Shown here: positions 13,168 to 24,078 of the stretch, piece after piece | Position numbering within the stretch: the stretch's first letter is position 1 | Layout of the letters: every line of letters starts with the position of its first letter | Source: Malurus cyaneus samueli | Lineage: Eukaryota; Chordata; Aves; Passeriformes; Maluridae | NCBI GenBank assembly: GCA_009741485.1 | Contig: CM019227.1 | Coordinates: forward strand, 13,626,669-13,690,668 | DNA length: 64,000 nt | Reading direction: 5' to 3' | Position numbers and translations under genes: made by a program | The notes under the pieces: generated by a model | What the model was told of the DNA's origin: nothing | The model's input: only the letters and a program-made list of their open reading frames with translations | Database searches by the model: none

Positions 13168-14781
13168 TCTTTTCAAAAGCGAGTGGCAGCTGGCCAGAGG
13201 TGCAAAAGTGAGGGGCAGCTGGCCAAGAGGTGGGAAATAAGGCCCATTGTTTTGTCAGGTGTCCAGTACAAACCATTCTGTGCAGTCCTCTCTGCCTTGA
13301 CAGCAAGGACGGCACAGTCCACCATGGTCTGCACCTTGTTTTCTCAGTAGTTTGGGCACCTGCACTTGGCAGACATCCCATCTTGATCTGGCCCAGACTT
13401 TTGTGCAAAAGTCCTTTTTCCCCTTTTGGGGTGTTTTGATGTTCAGTCTCTGTCTTTGTCGGTGATTGTGAGGCAGATGAGGGATTTCTGTACCGTCTCT
13501 TACACAAGGGTTGAGGAACAGCTCAGTGAAATGAAAGCTGTCAGATTCTCAGAGCTGCAGTGAATTATCTGTTACTGCAGCACCTGGAAACCCTAAATCC
13601 CATCCCAAATCCCATTCCTCAAAGTGACAAATGGGTGGGGAACATAAAAATAGCTCGGTGAGGGTCCATAACCCAGGCAGACAGGAGATGCTGCCATGGG
13701 ACAGGGAATCCCCAGCTCACTGGCTGCCCACACACTGCCAAATGCCACAGGAAAACTTTTATGGAGCAGAGAAGAGGCTGGGAGAAGAAATTGGGTATGG
13801 AGAGCTCCTGCTGAGTGCAGGAAAACCCCCAAGGGACATCTCTGAGCATTGAGCAGCTGCTGTTAAGGGTTTTAGCAGGCCCCAGGTGAGAGCTGTAACT
13901 CAAGAGTAATAAAAAGGATCACGGGGAGGAGGAGAAGGGAGCAGCAACCACGAGTTGTGCTGTGAGTGGGAACAGCTCACTAATTCCTGAATGAGGGAAT
14001 GCAGAGAGTCAGTGACTCGGTCAAGGGCACAGACTAGAGGAAATCACCTTTGCAGAGGCTCCAGAGCACAGTCACCAAGGTGAGAAAAACAATTACTGCA
14101 GTAACTGAAATGGGACACAACAGCATTTCAGGCCCTGGTTATATATATGAATGTGAGAGGGAAAATGAATTTTGCAGCAAGAAGCAGCAAGATTTAGACT
14201 TTAGCCAAATAAAAGCATCTAAAGGAACAGATATCTTGGTCAGGGACAAGGCTCCAACCCCAAAGAGAGCATTTGTCCATTCTGGTCTAATAAAGCAGGG
14301 TGGGAATGCAGACTAATCTGTCTGCAGCTAGGTGGGCCTGGATGGCAGCTCCAGAGCTCTGAAAAGGTGACAGAAAATCTCAATGTTCCCTTGAACGTGG
14401 GTCAGGCAGTGGGAAAGCTCAGCAGAAAGATGGAGCTGGATTTATGCTTGTAAATGGTGCTCCAAGACAGACAGGAGCAGTGGGGAAGGATCCTGGAGAA
14501 TTCCCTCACTCCAGTGGGATCAGGGTGAGGGGTCTGGCTGCCAGGGCACCCCAAACAGCAGGGGAGAGCTCCATGGCCTGGATCCATCCCATCACAGGAA
14601 GGCAGCTTGGCCAACACACCTTTGGGATCTGTTCCTGATGTGGGTAGGCTTTTAAAGATTCTTTATGGACACAGGGATTTCACTGCTTCTGGCAAGAGCA
14701 AACAGCTTTCCTGATTAATAACCAGGCACAAACGGGAGTACTGAGCAATCAGAACCAGCGCTTCTCTCTCCAAAATCCTCG

Positions 14782-14807
14782 CCCGACAAAGAAAGGAATT
14801 TGTCGGG
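14782..14807. other. Perfect 9 bp hairpin with CpG
   Basis: The arms CCCGACAAA (14,782-14,790) and TTTGTCGGG (14,799-14,807) are exact reverse complements around an 8-base purine loop GAAAGGAA. The surrounding 200 bases carry more CpG than most of the window. It could be a protein-binding palindrome or a chance structure; it is not associated with any gene I can see. Confidence 0.7.
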
Positions 14808-17411
14808 AGCTGAACTCCCGTGCATCGTTCATTGCTGTTTGTACCAATACTCGCTTCTGCAGGACGGGAATTGCTTTTTGTCCTGCAGAGCCATGAAAAG
14901 AAGGCCAATAATGCCACCCACAGGTGCCCGGGTTCATTGCTGCCGTGGTTCCTGATGGGCTCTGCCATCTCTCAGCAGTGACACAGGAGCCTCTGAATTC
15001 ACCTGACTGACAACCCACTGCTGGGCTACAAAACTTACAGCTTGTTTTCACTACAGACAATCTGTGGGGAGAGAAACACAGCCTATAAAGGTTACAAAAT
15101 GGTAATTAAAAATAAAAAAACCTCTCCCAGCTCAGTACTCAGTGATACAGAGATCTGGTGAAAGCATTTCAAACAATCAAATCCACTTTTTAAAATATAC
15201 ACCACGTACATTCTCACAATGTACATCCTTATTTGGCCTTGTTTTATTTTGGCATTCCTGTCTCAGAGATCCTTCAATCATCATGACAAGGACTGTGATG
15301 ATTTCAGAATTCTTCTTTACAGAATAAGCCAAAAGACCTCTGAACCAAGAACTCAGCCTTAGGTATGGCTGAAGCAGTGCAGTTCTGCTCACAGACTCTT
15401 TACTTATTATCTTATTTCCCTTCTCCATTTTACTCAGAATCTTAATGTTGGAAACAACATTTTCAGTAATAGTTACCTGAACATTAAAACAGGAATTTAT
15501 GTTTAAGTTAAAGGGGATTAAAGGGTGTTTATCAGTCTGTTTTCCCTTTCTTGCAGAGCCAGTGTCATGGAGGGGCTTGGGGTCAGATGACTCTGCAGGG
15601 GAGGAGGAAATGTTTTATCCCACAGGTGATCTCTCTCAAAAGCAGTGAAGGTGGGTCACTCAGGGAGATGAAGCCCTGGCACTCTGCACAGACTTATTAC
15701 ATCTCCTGGCTAGAATTAATTGACATCTCCCAGCCAGATCCACAACGGTGAACTCTGAACTCTGCGGAGCCCAGGATGGCTCTGAGTGCCATAAATCCTG
15801 CTCATATTTTCTTGTGTCTCAGCCCCTCACAAAAGGTCAGCTCATCTGAATTCTCTAAGGCTTTCCCCCAGAGCCAAATGAGGCTGAAGACATTCATGTA
15901 CTTATAGAAATTTTGGAGGAGTCAAAACCACACAGATATGGGTAAATACAGGATTTCATATTGCAAGTCACTTGCTGAAAAATGGACCAGTCCTAGTGGT
16001 GTATTCACCACAGGAAAACATGGTTTGTATGAGTGAGATTATCTTGGGTGGCCACATCTACTGAATAATTTAAGAAAATCAGTGAGGGAAATTTTCTCTA
16101 TTGAAAAATAAATTTGAGAAGTGACTCGTGTGCAACACATTTAATATGAGAGCTCAGAGATAAACTCCTGCCATTCATCTTGTGTCAGGCATTTTATGTT
16201 ACATTTTCCTCATATACAGTTGTAGATATGGCACCTACATTCCAAGTCAATATTATCTCAGCACAGGATTAATATCATCCCAGTTTACACATAGCAGGAA
16301 GTCTTTGTGTATTCACTGCATAATCATTTCATTTATTTGAACTTTTGTATTGTCCAGAATATAATCAGCCAAGGCCAAATTCAAAGTAAATTAGAAACAT
16401 GGAGGGAAAAACATGAAACTGTTCTATCCTAAGCTCTTCCCAGGCACACTCACACTTTATTGATGAAGTTCATCAATATTTTTATTTCAAGACCTGCAGC
16501 TCTGGAGGAGCCACTGTCCTGCTGTCACTGCTGGCACCAGAGGTAGGAAGTTATTTGTGAAATCTAAATCTTTTCCAAAGACCCTCAGTTATCCAGTCTC
16601 ATTTAAATCAGAGGCATCATCTATGGTCCTTAAATATTTGAAGGACAAAAACCCCCATAAGGTATTTAAGTAAATGTTTTTTTTCCTCATTAAAACTGAT
16701 ATTTAAACACTTAAAACCTTATCTTAATTACATAAAAGATGACACACTGCCTCTGACTCTCCCAGCCCATTTAATGTGATGCTGGAGAGGTGCTGGGTTC
16801 GGGTGTAGCCCCAGGCCAGAGGGAGGAATTAAACAGAACTGGGAGCTGAATCTGGCTTTCCCACTAAAAATGTTTATGGAAGAATAATAAATAGTATTGA
16901 TTTCGAGCAGCTCCAACAGAGCAGAGCCCTGATTTTGGTCTGTGCCCATTGCAGATGCTCTGCTGTAACAGCAGCTCCAGTGTTTGGAGGGATTGCACAA
17001 CATTTGTGACACAGGGACACCCGAGGAGTCCAGCTCAGCCAGCTCCAGCTGCTCCCCAAAACAAACATGTCTGTCTACATTTCCTTTCATGCAATCATTA
17101 AAAGAAAATCCTTATTCAGTTTATATAAAAATTCCCCGACAAAGCCATTCAAACAGTTTCCCATCAGAAGTGCCGCATTTGTTGTCACACTGGTGACACA
17201 AAAGATGTCACCAAGCAGGCAATAACACATCTCATGATAAATAAGACCAAAACACCCTCCAAGCAAATTTATGGAAATCATCACTCACAGGCAAGTGTGA
17301 TAAAAAAGCACCAAGCTAACTTCAAAAACAGCGAGAGATCTGATCCTCGGGGAAGCGATTTCCGAGGTGACGGCTCTGTGGGTGATGTTGGGGACACGTT
17401 CCCTGGCAGCA

Positions 17412-17442
17412 GGGCTGAGCTGAGCTGGGCTGAGCTGGGCTG
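17412..17442. repeat. Short GAGCTGGGCT-type tandem motif
   Basis: Two exact 10 bp units, TGAGCTGGGC (17,421-17,440), follow a partial unit. The array is only about 30 bases long and looks like minor simple sequence. Confidence 0.75.
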
Positions 17443-18673
17443 ATGTGAATCCTGCACATGTGGGGGTTCTGCCTGGCTGCTCTGGCACCGAGCAAGCTGC
17501 AGCTCCCACCATTTCTGTCTCCATCCTGCACAGCAGCACCGTTTGCTGACTGGCTGAGAAAATGCCTCTCCCAAGGAAAACACGGAGAGGAAATGCTGAT
17601 CCTTTGGGTGGTTTGGGTGGGATGGAGCCTGTCAAAGTGAGTTTGTGACTGGGGAGGCTGGAAAAGCTGGGGAATCCACAAAAACACAGCCAGAACTCCT
17701 GCATTTGGACAGCAATTCCCAGGGAATGATGCTCTCCCTGTGGAAAACCACAGCACAGGATCTACCTCCACAGAAAACCTTTCTGGATGGGGCCCTTGAC
17801 AAAGGGCTATTAAAAACAATTACTACTATTAAATATCCCAGAAAGCAGATTTACAGAGCTCTCTCACCTACTCACAGCTTTCCTGTCCTCTGGACACAGC
17901 CTGCACCCAGACACCAAGCCAATGTGAGAGTTCATCACTTTTAATGGGGAAAGAGAGGGGCGACGCAAGACAGATATTTGAAAGAGCTAAACAGAGCGAC
18001 CACAGGTTAAACCTTTAAAGATTTTCAGAAAATCAGTTGCAGCTGTGCCTGGAACTGGGCATTTAGTAATTGTTTGTTGTCACAAATATATCCCTTTCCC
18101 ATATTTACAGCCAAAATGCTCATAAATCTAAAAGAAACTCTGCACTGTAGGAGCACCAGCCCCTCCGTGTGCCACATTCACTGCAGCCTCAGACAAATCC
18201 TGGCAAGCAGGAAGAGTTGTGCAATGGGGGAAAATTCACAACAGGGGCCCAGAGCTTTGCAGCCATGCTGGCAGAAGGGAGCCCCTCAGAAGAGCAGTAA
18301 TTAATTCCTTCTAGAAATCTGCATATTGATACCATTTGGGTTCAGCAGAAATGGCATGAAGGAAATGAATATATATTAAAATACAGCCAAGATTTGCTCA
18401 GGAGAGGTTGTGAGGCCCTTTCCCGTGGTGCTGACAGCACACACAGACCCTGATTCAGAGCAGGGGCTCACTGGAGGAAGCACAGAGTCACAGCAAACAG
18501 AGCTGCACCTTCCTGGAGCCTGCACTGCTCCCTCTCCGTTACACATCGAGGGCCTACACTGCAAAGGTTCACAAGCAGAGTTAAAAAAAAAACCCCAAAA
18601 AACAAACAAACCTACTTTGTCTTTCATATATTTAGAGATAATCCACTTCAGCTAAAATTTCCAGGTTTCCATC

Positions 18674-18704
18674 AATCCCTTATGCTGGCTAGTCTCTCAT
18701 TCAG
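18674..18704. repeat. Dispersed 31 bp repeat, copy 1
   Basis: The 31-base sequence starting AATCCCTTATGCTGGCT and ending CTCATTCAG recurs at 23,211-23,241 in the same orientation with 29 of 31 bases identical. Similarity stops abruptly on both sides. A match this good is not expected by chance within 64 kb. It may be a fragment of an interspersed element or a duplicated regulatory site; I do not recognise the family. Confidence 0.75.
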
Positions 18705-19615
18705 CACATTTTTCCATGTTTTCCTCCTTGGAACCTTATTTTGGCACAGCTCCTCCCTCTGCACACTCCCCACGCTGTTCTTGGGCTGGTTCCTCACATG
18801 GAGCTGAGCTGAACCACAGATTAAAGACAGAGAGTCAAAAGTGCCCACAGCCCTTGGCCATTGCTCAGGTGAGCTCAGCTCACAGACACGGTGGGAAGGA
18901 GCTCTCCTTGACCTGCCACAGCCCTCAAAGCAGAACCTTTCCAGAACCATCCTCCAGCAGAGACCCAGCAGGACATCCCCATGGTGGAACGCACAGATCC
19001 ACAGTGAGCATTTAAAAACACAACAGGGATCCTCTCCCAGCCCCACACCATCTCCAGAGGGAATCAGAGACTCTGCACCAGCCAGGAAAACCTGCAGAAC
19101 CTCACTGCTGATACACTGTGCTGCACTGAAAGGGAATTGCAAATGTTGTTATTTGCTCCATTTGAATATCAGAAAGAAAACGCGGCCAGAGCTGCAGTGA
19201 GAAACAGATCCACACCTTGGAAAGGGGCAGCTTGAATTCATTCATGGAGAGGCAACAACAGAAAACTTCAAGCACAAAACCTTTTTCTAATTATTCATAA
19301 ACCAGTAAAGTGGTTTTTGGGGGAACAAGAAATATCAGAAAGTTTCCTTCTGCAAACACATCTCCCCCAGCACGGCTGGCACCACGTAACCCACAAAGCA
19401 CCAACAGCGAGTCTGCCGCCTCTGCCAAGCCCACACAGCACTCCCAAAGCACCAAGAGAGTAATTAGCAGCAAATGTTGACAGGGTGAAGGTAACAGGTC
19501 AGGAAAAACCACTCCAGAGTGGATCCAGGGGCTGGTGTGCTTCCCCCAGCCCTCACAGCCAGCCATGGGGGTGCTCACACCTGAGCACACAGCTGAGCTT
19601 TCACCCACCATCCTT

Positions 19616-19655
19616 CCTCAAATACACCTTTAGAGCCTCAAATACACCTTTAGAA
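19616..19655. repeat. Tandem duplication, 2 x 20 bp
   Basis: Two adjacent 20 bp units beginning CCTCAAATACACC differ only in the last base (G at 19,635, A at 19,655). This is a recent slippage-type duplication. Confidence 0.95.
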
Positions 19656-22600
19656 CCTTAAACAAGAACAGCTTTCCTGCTGCCTCGAGTGAGAGCCCTT
19701 TCTGAGTCCACCACTGCCCTCACTCCCTGTCTTACAAACCCCACATGAGCCCAGTCCCTTCCACCAGGGTCTGGCCCCACCTCACCTGGGACACACAGCA
19801 CCACAACCAGGTCCTGCTCGATAAATTCATGGCTCCAGAAGGTCATTTGGACCTCCCTGATCACCTGAGCTGATGATCAAACCTGAAGTGCTCTTAATGA
19901 AGTGAAGGGAATCTTTGTGTATTGCTGCTCCAGGCAGTAGTGATGGGGGATAGCAAGATACAGAAGAAAATCTGCAGGCAGCCACAAATGGTGGTGGACT
20001 CAGCAAAAAAAACCCCTAAAAATCTGGGGGATAGATTTGCCCCTAATAGGAATAAGAAGAGAATAAATTGCCTGTCCCATCAAGCATCCTTGATGTCTGT
20101 ATGCTAATGCAAGAATTAATAGTAATAATTAATAACAGTCTTGATTACACCAGAGAAATGGAGGGTGGGATTAGAACAGGAAATGTGAAATGCTCAGATG
20201 TGTGGTGCAGTGTTGTCAGGAAGGCTGAAGGAATATCAGGATAATTCATGATTTCTTTGGAGCAGGAAGGTGGAGCAGATAGCCTCTCCCCTGCCCTGTT
20301 GTGAATAGGGTGGGCTTGTGGAGGGTCTGGACTTGTCAGTGCTCAACCATCTGACAAAAAAAAATAACAAACCCAAAACAAACTGTACAAAAAGCACACA
20401 GCTTTGGGGCATTCCATGGTCTTTATAGCATTTGCATTCACAGAGGTTTGTTTCAGAATTTCTTTCAATCTGGGAACGTTTTGCACTCTGGACTTGCAGA
20501 TGTTCAGCGCCACCTTTGTCACTTCTGTCTCGTCTTGCTATTCATAGAATAGTGTCAAATCTCATAAAATTTGCTTTCCCTTTTGTGAGTTTGAGCTCAT
20601 CATTTTAATAACAAATATCTGTCCACTCTTGTACAGAATCACAATTAAAGGTTTCTGATGTGCTTGGATAAAGCAGTCATTATTTTTATCGTGACCCCTC
20701 CTTTCCCAAACAAGCGTGGCTAATCTTTTCAAAGCAAGCATGCCTAATCTTTCCAGGCTCTCTTCAAGGCACTGCATTATCATGACCCAATTATTCCCCA
20801 AAAAAGATAGCTGGGAAATTTCTATCAGGATGATTTGCTCACAGAAAATGCAGTTAGCACAAATACAGGGAAGGCTTCACATCACTGAGAGCGGTTTTCT
20901 GTGGAGAAAATTCGGATCAAACATCGCCTGGTCTATCAGCTTGATGAGATCTTGTTTGTTGCCCCATTCTGTTCCTAATTGGATAAGCACAGAGCTGCAT
21001 TAACCCCAGGTGTGCTGCTGATGGCTGGGAATTGCAGGTCATGTGTTTAATTTTAGCAGCTGTTTTAGTTTTCATTTTCTGACTTTTACTTTGAATTCCC
21101 CAGATAAACAAAAGTAAAATTAATCTTATTTCTTGAACTCAGCTGAAGAGAAAACGAGTGAGTGACCTGTGCCATTCATTTCTGCACTTCTGCACCATTC
21201 TGAATGCTCCAAGCCGAGGATGTGATCCCATCTCACTGGTCTGTCCCAGGAAAACAAGGTTTATCCACTGACAGGACAGGATTTACGAGATCTCACCAGA
21301 GCTTTGACTAATTCTGGCTGCTTGGAGGTGTCTGAAAGATTTACAAATTGCAGTGAGTATATTGGGGATTATTTCTCAGTTTCTCAGTGTTCTGACTTTA
21401 AACCAGGCATAGAGCAAGGAGCTGAATAAAAGCAACAAAGAAAGAGACTCTTCAGAGGTGGTGTCACCCCTCTCAGATTGCTGTGACACTAATGAAACTG
21501 CCTGCTGGAGACACTGGGGAGTCTGACACAAACCTGTCCCACCTCAAAACAGCACCAGCATATGTTACAGGTAATTTTTGCCATTTTCAAGGCAGCAGCA
21601 CAGCTTTCTGCCAGAAACTCCACGACTCAGCCCCGGGGACTGCAGTGGTCACTGTGTCCTGAAAAAGGAATGTACATTTTATCCTGAGCACTGAATGACC
21701 AGTCTCTTTGCTGAAATGTTATTTCTTTTTATAACAGCTTAAAGGGAGGATGAAAAAGGAGGAGGAACCCAATGCTGTCACTTTGGGAAACTTTTATTGT
21801 AATCAACCTTACAACGCTTTTTGTTGTACAATACAAAGGATGTTTAATCTCTCCTGGCTGGCACATTCCCTCCAGGGCTTTGCTGCTGACAATGGGAGCT
21901 TTCACTTTGACCATGGCGAAAATAGTGTCAAACCCCATTGCAAGGCTCTGCTTTTACCCTGAATATATTTGGGAAATTCTAAAGAATCAATGATTTTATG
22001 ACATGGGGGAAAAAGTAGGGATCACAGCTGGAGAGGGTTCATCTATTTCCCAAAAGATTTTCTTCCCACGAATATCACCATCTCTAAAATGTGTTTAACT
22101 TTGCTGTTGCAAGTGCTCGCATTGTTTATTGTTTGATTAATTAAAAAAATAAAAAGAAAGAAAAGAAAAGCAAAATTATGAGATAAGATTTCCATAGCAC
22201 TCATTCTTCATAAATTTCCTCCAAATCTCTGGATCTGCAGTCTGAAGGCACTCCAGGTGGAAAGGGAGGAGGCAACAGAGGTCTTGGGGTGGAGCCACTG
22301 AGCTGTTTGTAGAGCTGAAATGTTAGCTTTTCCCCTTTTATTTCATGTTTGTTTAAAAGAAAATTAAACAGTTCATACATAACAAACTTTTACCTGGGTA
22401 TTTCCCAAAGCTCAGGCCAAACTCAACCTCTGAGTTTTGGAAAAGGTGTTAGAAAGTTGCAATGCAAGAACTTCCTCTGTACCTCCAAATTAGTGCCAGG
22501 CTTTTGGACTGCTGGGTGGGAACTCCCCAAAAGGATTTGGATGGAGTGATTTCCATCTGGGTAGCTTTGGAGCAAGCAAGGAGTGCAGGAGTGGGGTGAA

Positions 22601-23210
22601 GGCAGCTCAGAGTGAAGCCACAGGCAGTGAGCAGCGTGCCTGTCCTGCCCCAGGAGCCACAGACACCTCTCCTGCCTAGAGAAGTCCCTTCAAACACCAG
22701 AAATTCGCTCATCTGCTTACATAACCTTCTCTCCTCACAGCAGCTGTGTTTTCCACACTAAAGGATATTTCAGATCAGCATCCAGCTTGAATCTCCAAAA
22801 CCAGCAGAAGCCAAGCAAAGCTAAGCTTGTATTTTCGCTCCCTGCCAGAGAGGCATAAAAAAGAGAATTACAGATATGAGAGTGAATGTGTTGAGATGTG
22901 TGTGGAGCTCCTGGTGAGGTTAATGAGAGACTCCCAACAGGTCCTGAGGAAAGGCTGTCACCTTCCCAGCACTGTCCTGCAGCTCAGAGAGACTGTGCCC
23001 CTTGTCTGCCCAGTGTGGGACAGCCCTGCACTGGGAATAGCAAATAAATGGGGAAAAAAACAGTGTTTGACAGCCCAGGGATGGAAAGGCTCTGCCATAA
23101 ACTGGCCAGGAAATATTTCTGTGTGTGTCACACAGGGTGTCTGAACCAAGCATGCAACTTTCCAGCAGCGTGCAAATGGAAAAATAGGTCACAAAATAGG
23201 TCAAAAAATA

Positions 23211-23241
23211 AATCCCTTATGCTGGCTGGTTTCTCATTCAG
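23211..23241. repeat. Dispersed 31 bp repeat, copy 2
   Basis: This is the second copy of the sequence at 18,674-18,704, in direct orientation about 4.5 kb away. The differences are two transitions, A/G at offset 18 and C/T at offset 20. Read on the minus strand, both copies are open in the same frame, but the open stretch is too short to argue for coding origin. Confidence 0.75.
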
Positions 23242-24018
23242 TATTTCAATCAGCTCTGGTTGGGACCCTGCTGGAATAAGAAGGCAGAGTAAGTAGATGT
23301 AGGAGGAACTGTGTTGGATGAGCTCTCACTGCTCTGGTAGGTGCTAGGTAGTAAATAATCCATCCTGGAGAAGCTTGGAGAGGCTGGAGAGTTTTCCCAT
23401 CTGCCAGAGATGTTTCTTAGTCTTGATTTGGATATAAATGCAGAAGGTAGGTCGCACTTAAGCTGCTGCTCTGTAACCTTCCAGATGATAGGTAATTACT
23501 CATAAATGTGTCCTGCAGATGCTCCAGGGATCCATCTGCACATGCCTGCCTGAGAGCTGATGGTTCTGCTTGAGTTCAGAATGGACAGAGCTGTGTGGGG
23601 AGCAGCAGATTTAGGGGACGCTCAGTAATTCAATTTTCCAGTCTCTGAATGGGAAAGAATAGAACAATGATAAGGCAGCTCATAATAAAATGACATTTAT
23701 TTATGGAAACCAAAGAATAGCTATGGAAAAGCAGGTTTATGGCCAAGTGAGGGCAGCCAGCCCACCCTCCTGCTCCAAGACTTACGCTCTCCATGGGGCT
23801 CAGACATGCTTGGCCATCCTATAAAAGTTTCCACCACTCCTTAATGACATATCACTGGCTTTCAGAACCTTTTTGAGTGTAAAATGAACACTTTTTTTCT
23901 GGCCATCCATCCTCAGCCTGCTTTGCTGCAGCACTTTTTCCCATCCCCTGGCACTGGTGCCACCCTGATTTGTGCAGAAACTCTCCTGGTCCCTGCTGAG
24001 GGCTGCAGCCCCCTGAGC

Positions 24019-24078
24019 AGAGGGGCAGGGCTGGCACAGCCTGTGGGGACTGGGCTGGGGTGAGATGGAGGTGGGAGC
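24019..24078 (+). other. G-rich stretch with loose G-quadruplex potential
   Basis: The plus strand carries runs of three to four G at several points, for example GGGGACTGGGCTGGGG (24,046-24,061), flanked by further GGG runs separated by loops of about 12 bases. This is weaker than the canonical motif at 56,296. No gene or CpG island accompanies it. Confidence 0.4.

Larger units (their letters stand above)
12994..13506 (-). mobile_element. Probable endogenous-retrovirus LTR (solo, minus strand)
   Basis: Read on the minus strand, this half-kilobase block has LTR organisation. There is a TATA-like CTATAAAG (13,160-13,167), a pyrimidine-rich tract of CT repeats (13,018-13,056), an ATAAAT poly(A)-signal-like hexamer (13,007-13,012), and a 3' terminus GTTGTTAGCA ending in CA at 12,994. 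The 5' terminus is less clean, with TGTGTAAGAG starting at 13,506. Local CpG content is higher than in the flanks, as expected for a younger insertion. A 5 bp TTGAG sits directly outside the 3' end (12,989-12,993) and again at 13,511-13,515, but four bases separate it from the best TG start, so the duplication is not proven. No gag, pol or env sequence adjoins it, which makes a solo LTR likely. Family assignment (ERVL-like if the 5 bp duplication is real) is inference. Confidence 0.6.
13507..18673. other. Unique noncoding sequence
   Basis: No supportable gene. A CpG-bearing hairpin lies at 14,782 and a short GAGCTGGGCT motif repeat at 17,412. The 15,880-16,440 part is AT-rich and unremarkable. 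Open frames on either strand overlap and lack domain features. Confidence 0.65.

Noticed and set aside
12974..13507. 177-codon minus-strand open frame
   Set aside because: It coincides with the probable LTR, runs through its TATA box, CT tract and end, and matches no retroviral protein I recognise.
17412..17442. Immunoglobulin switch-like GAGCT/GGGCT repeats
   Set aside because: Only about 30 bases long, whereas switch regions span kilobases. No immunoglobulin exon is nearby.
18582..18612. A-rich stretch with CCCC and AAAC units as a retroposon tail
   Set aside because: No retroposed body or target-site duplication is recognisable beside it. Treated as simple sequence.
20700..20760. Imperfect repeat around CTAATCTTTTC and CTAATCTTTCC
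   Set aside because: It is too short and too diverged to distinguish from chance or old slippage.
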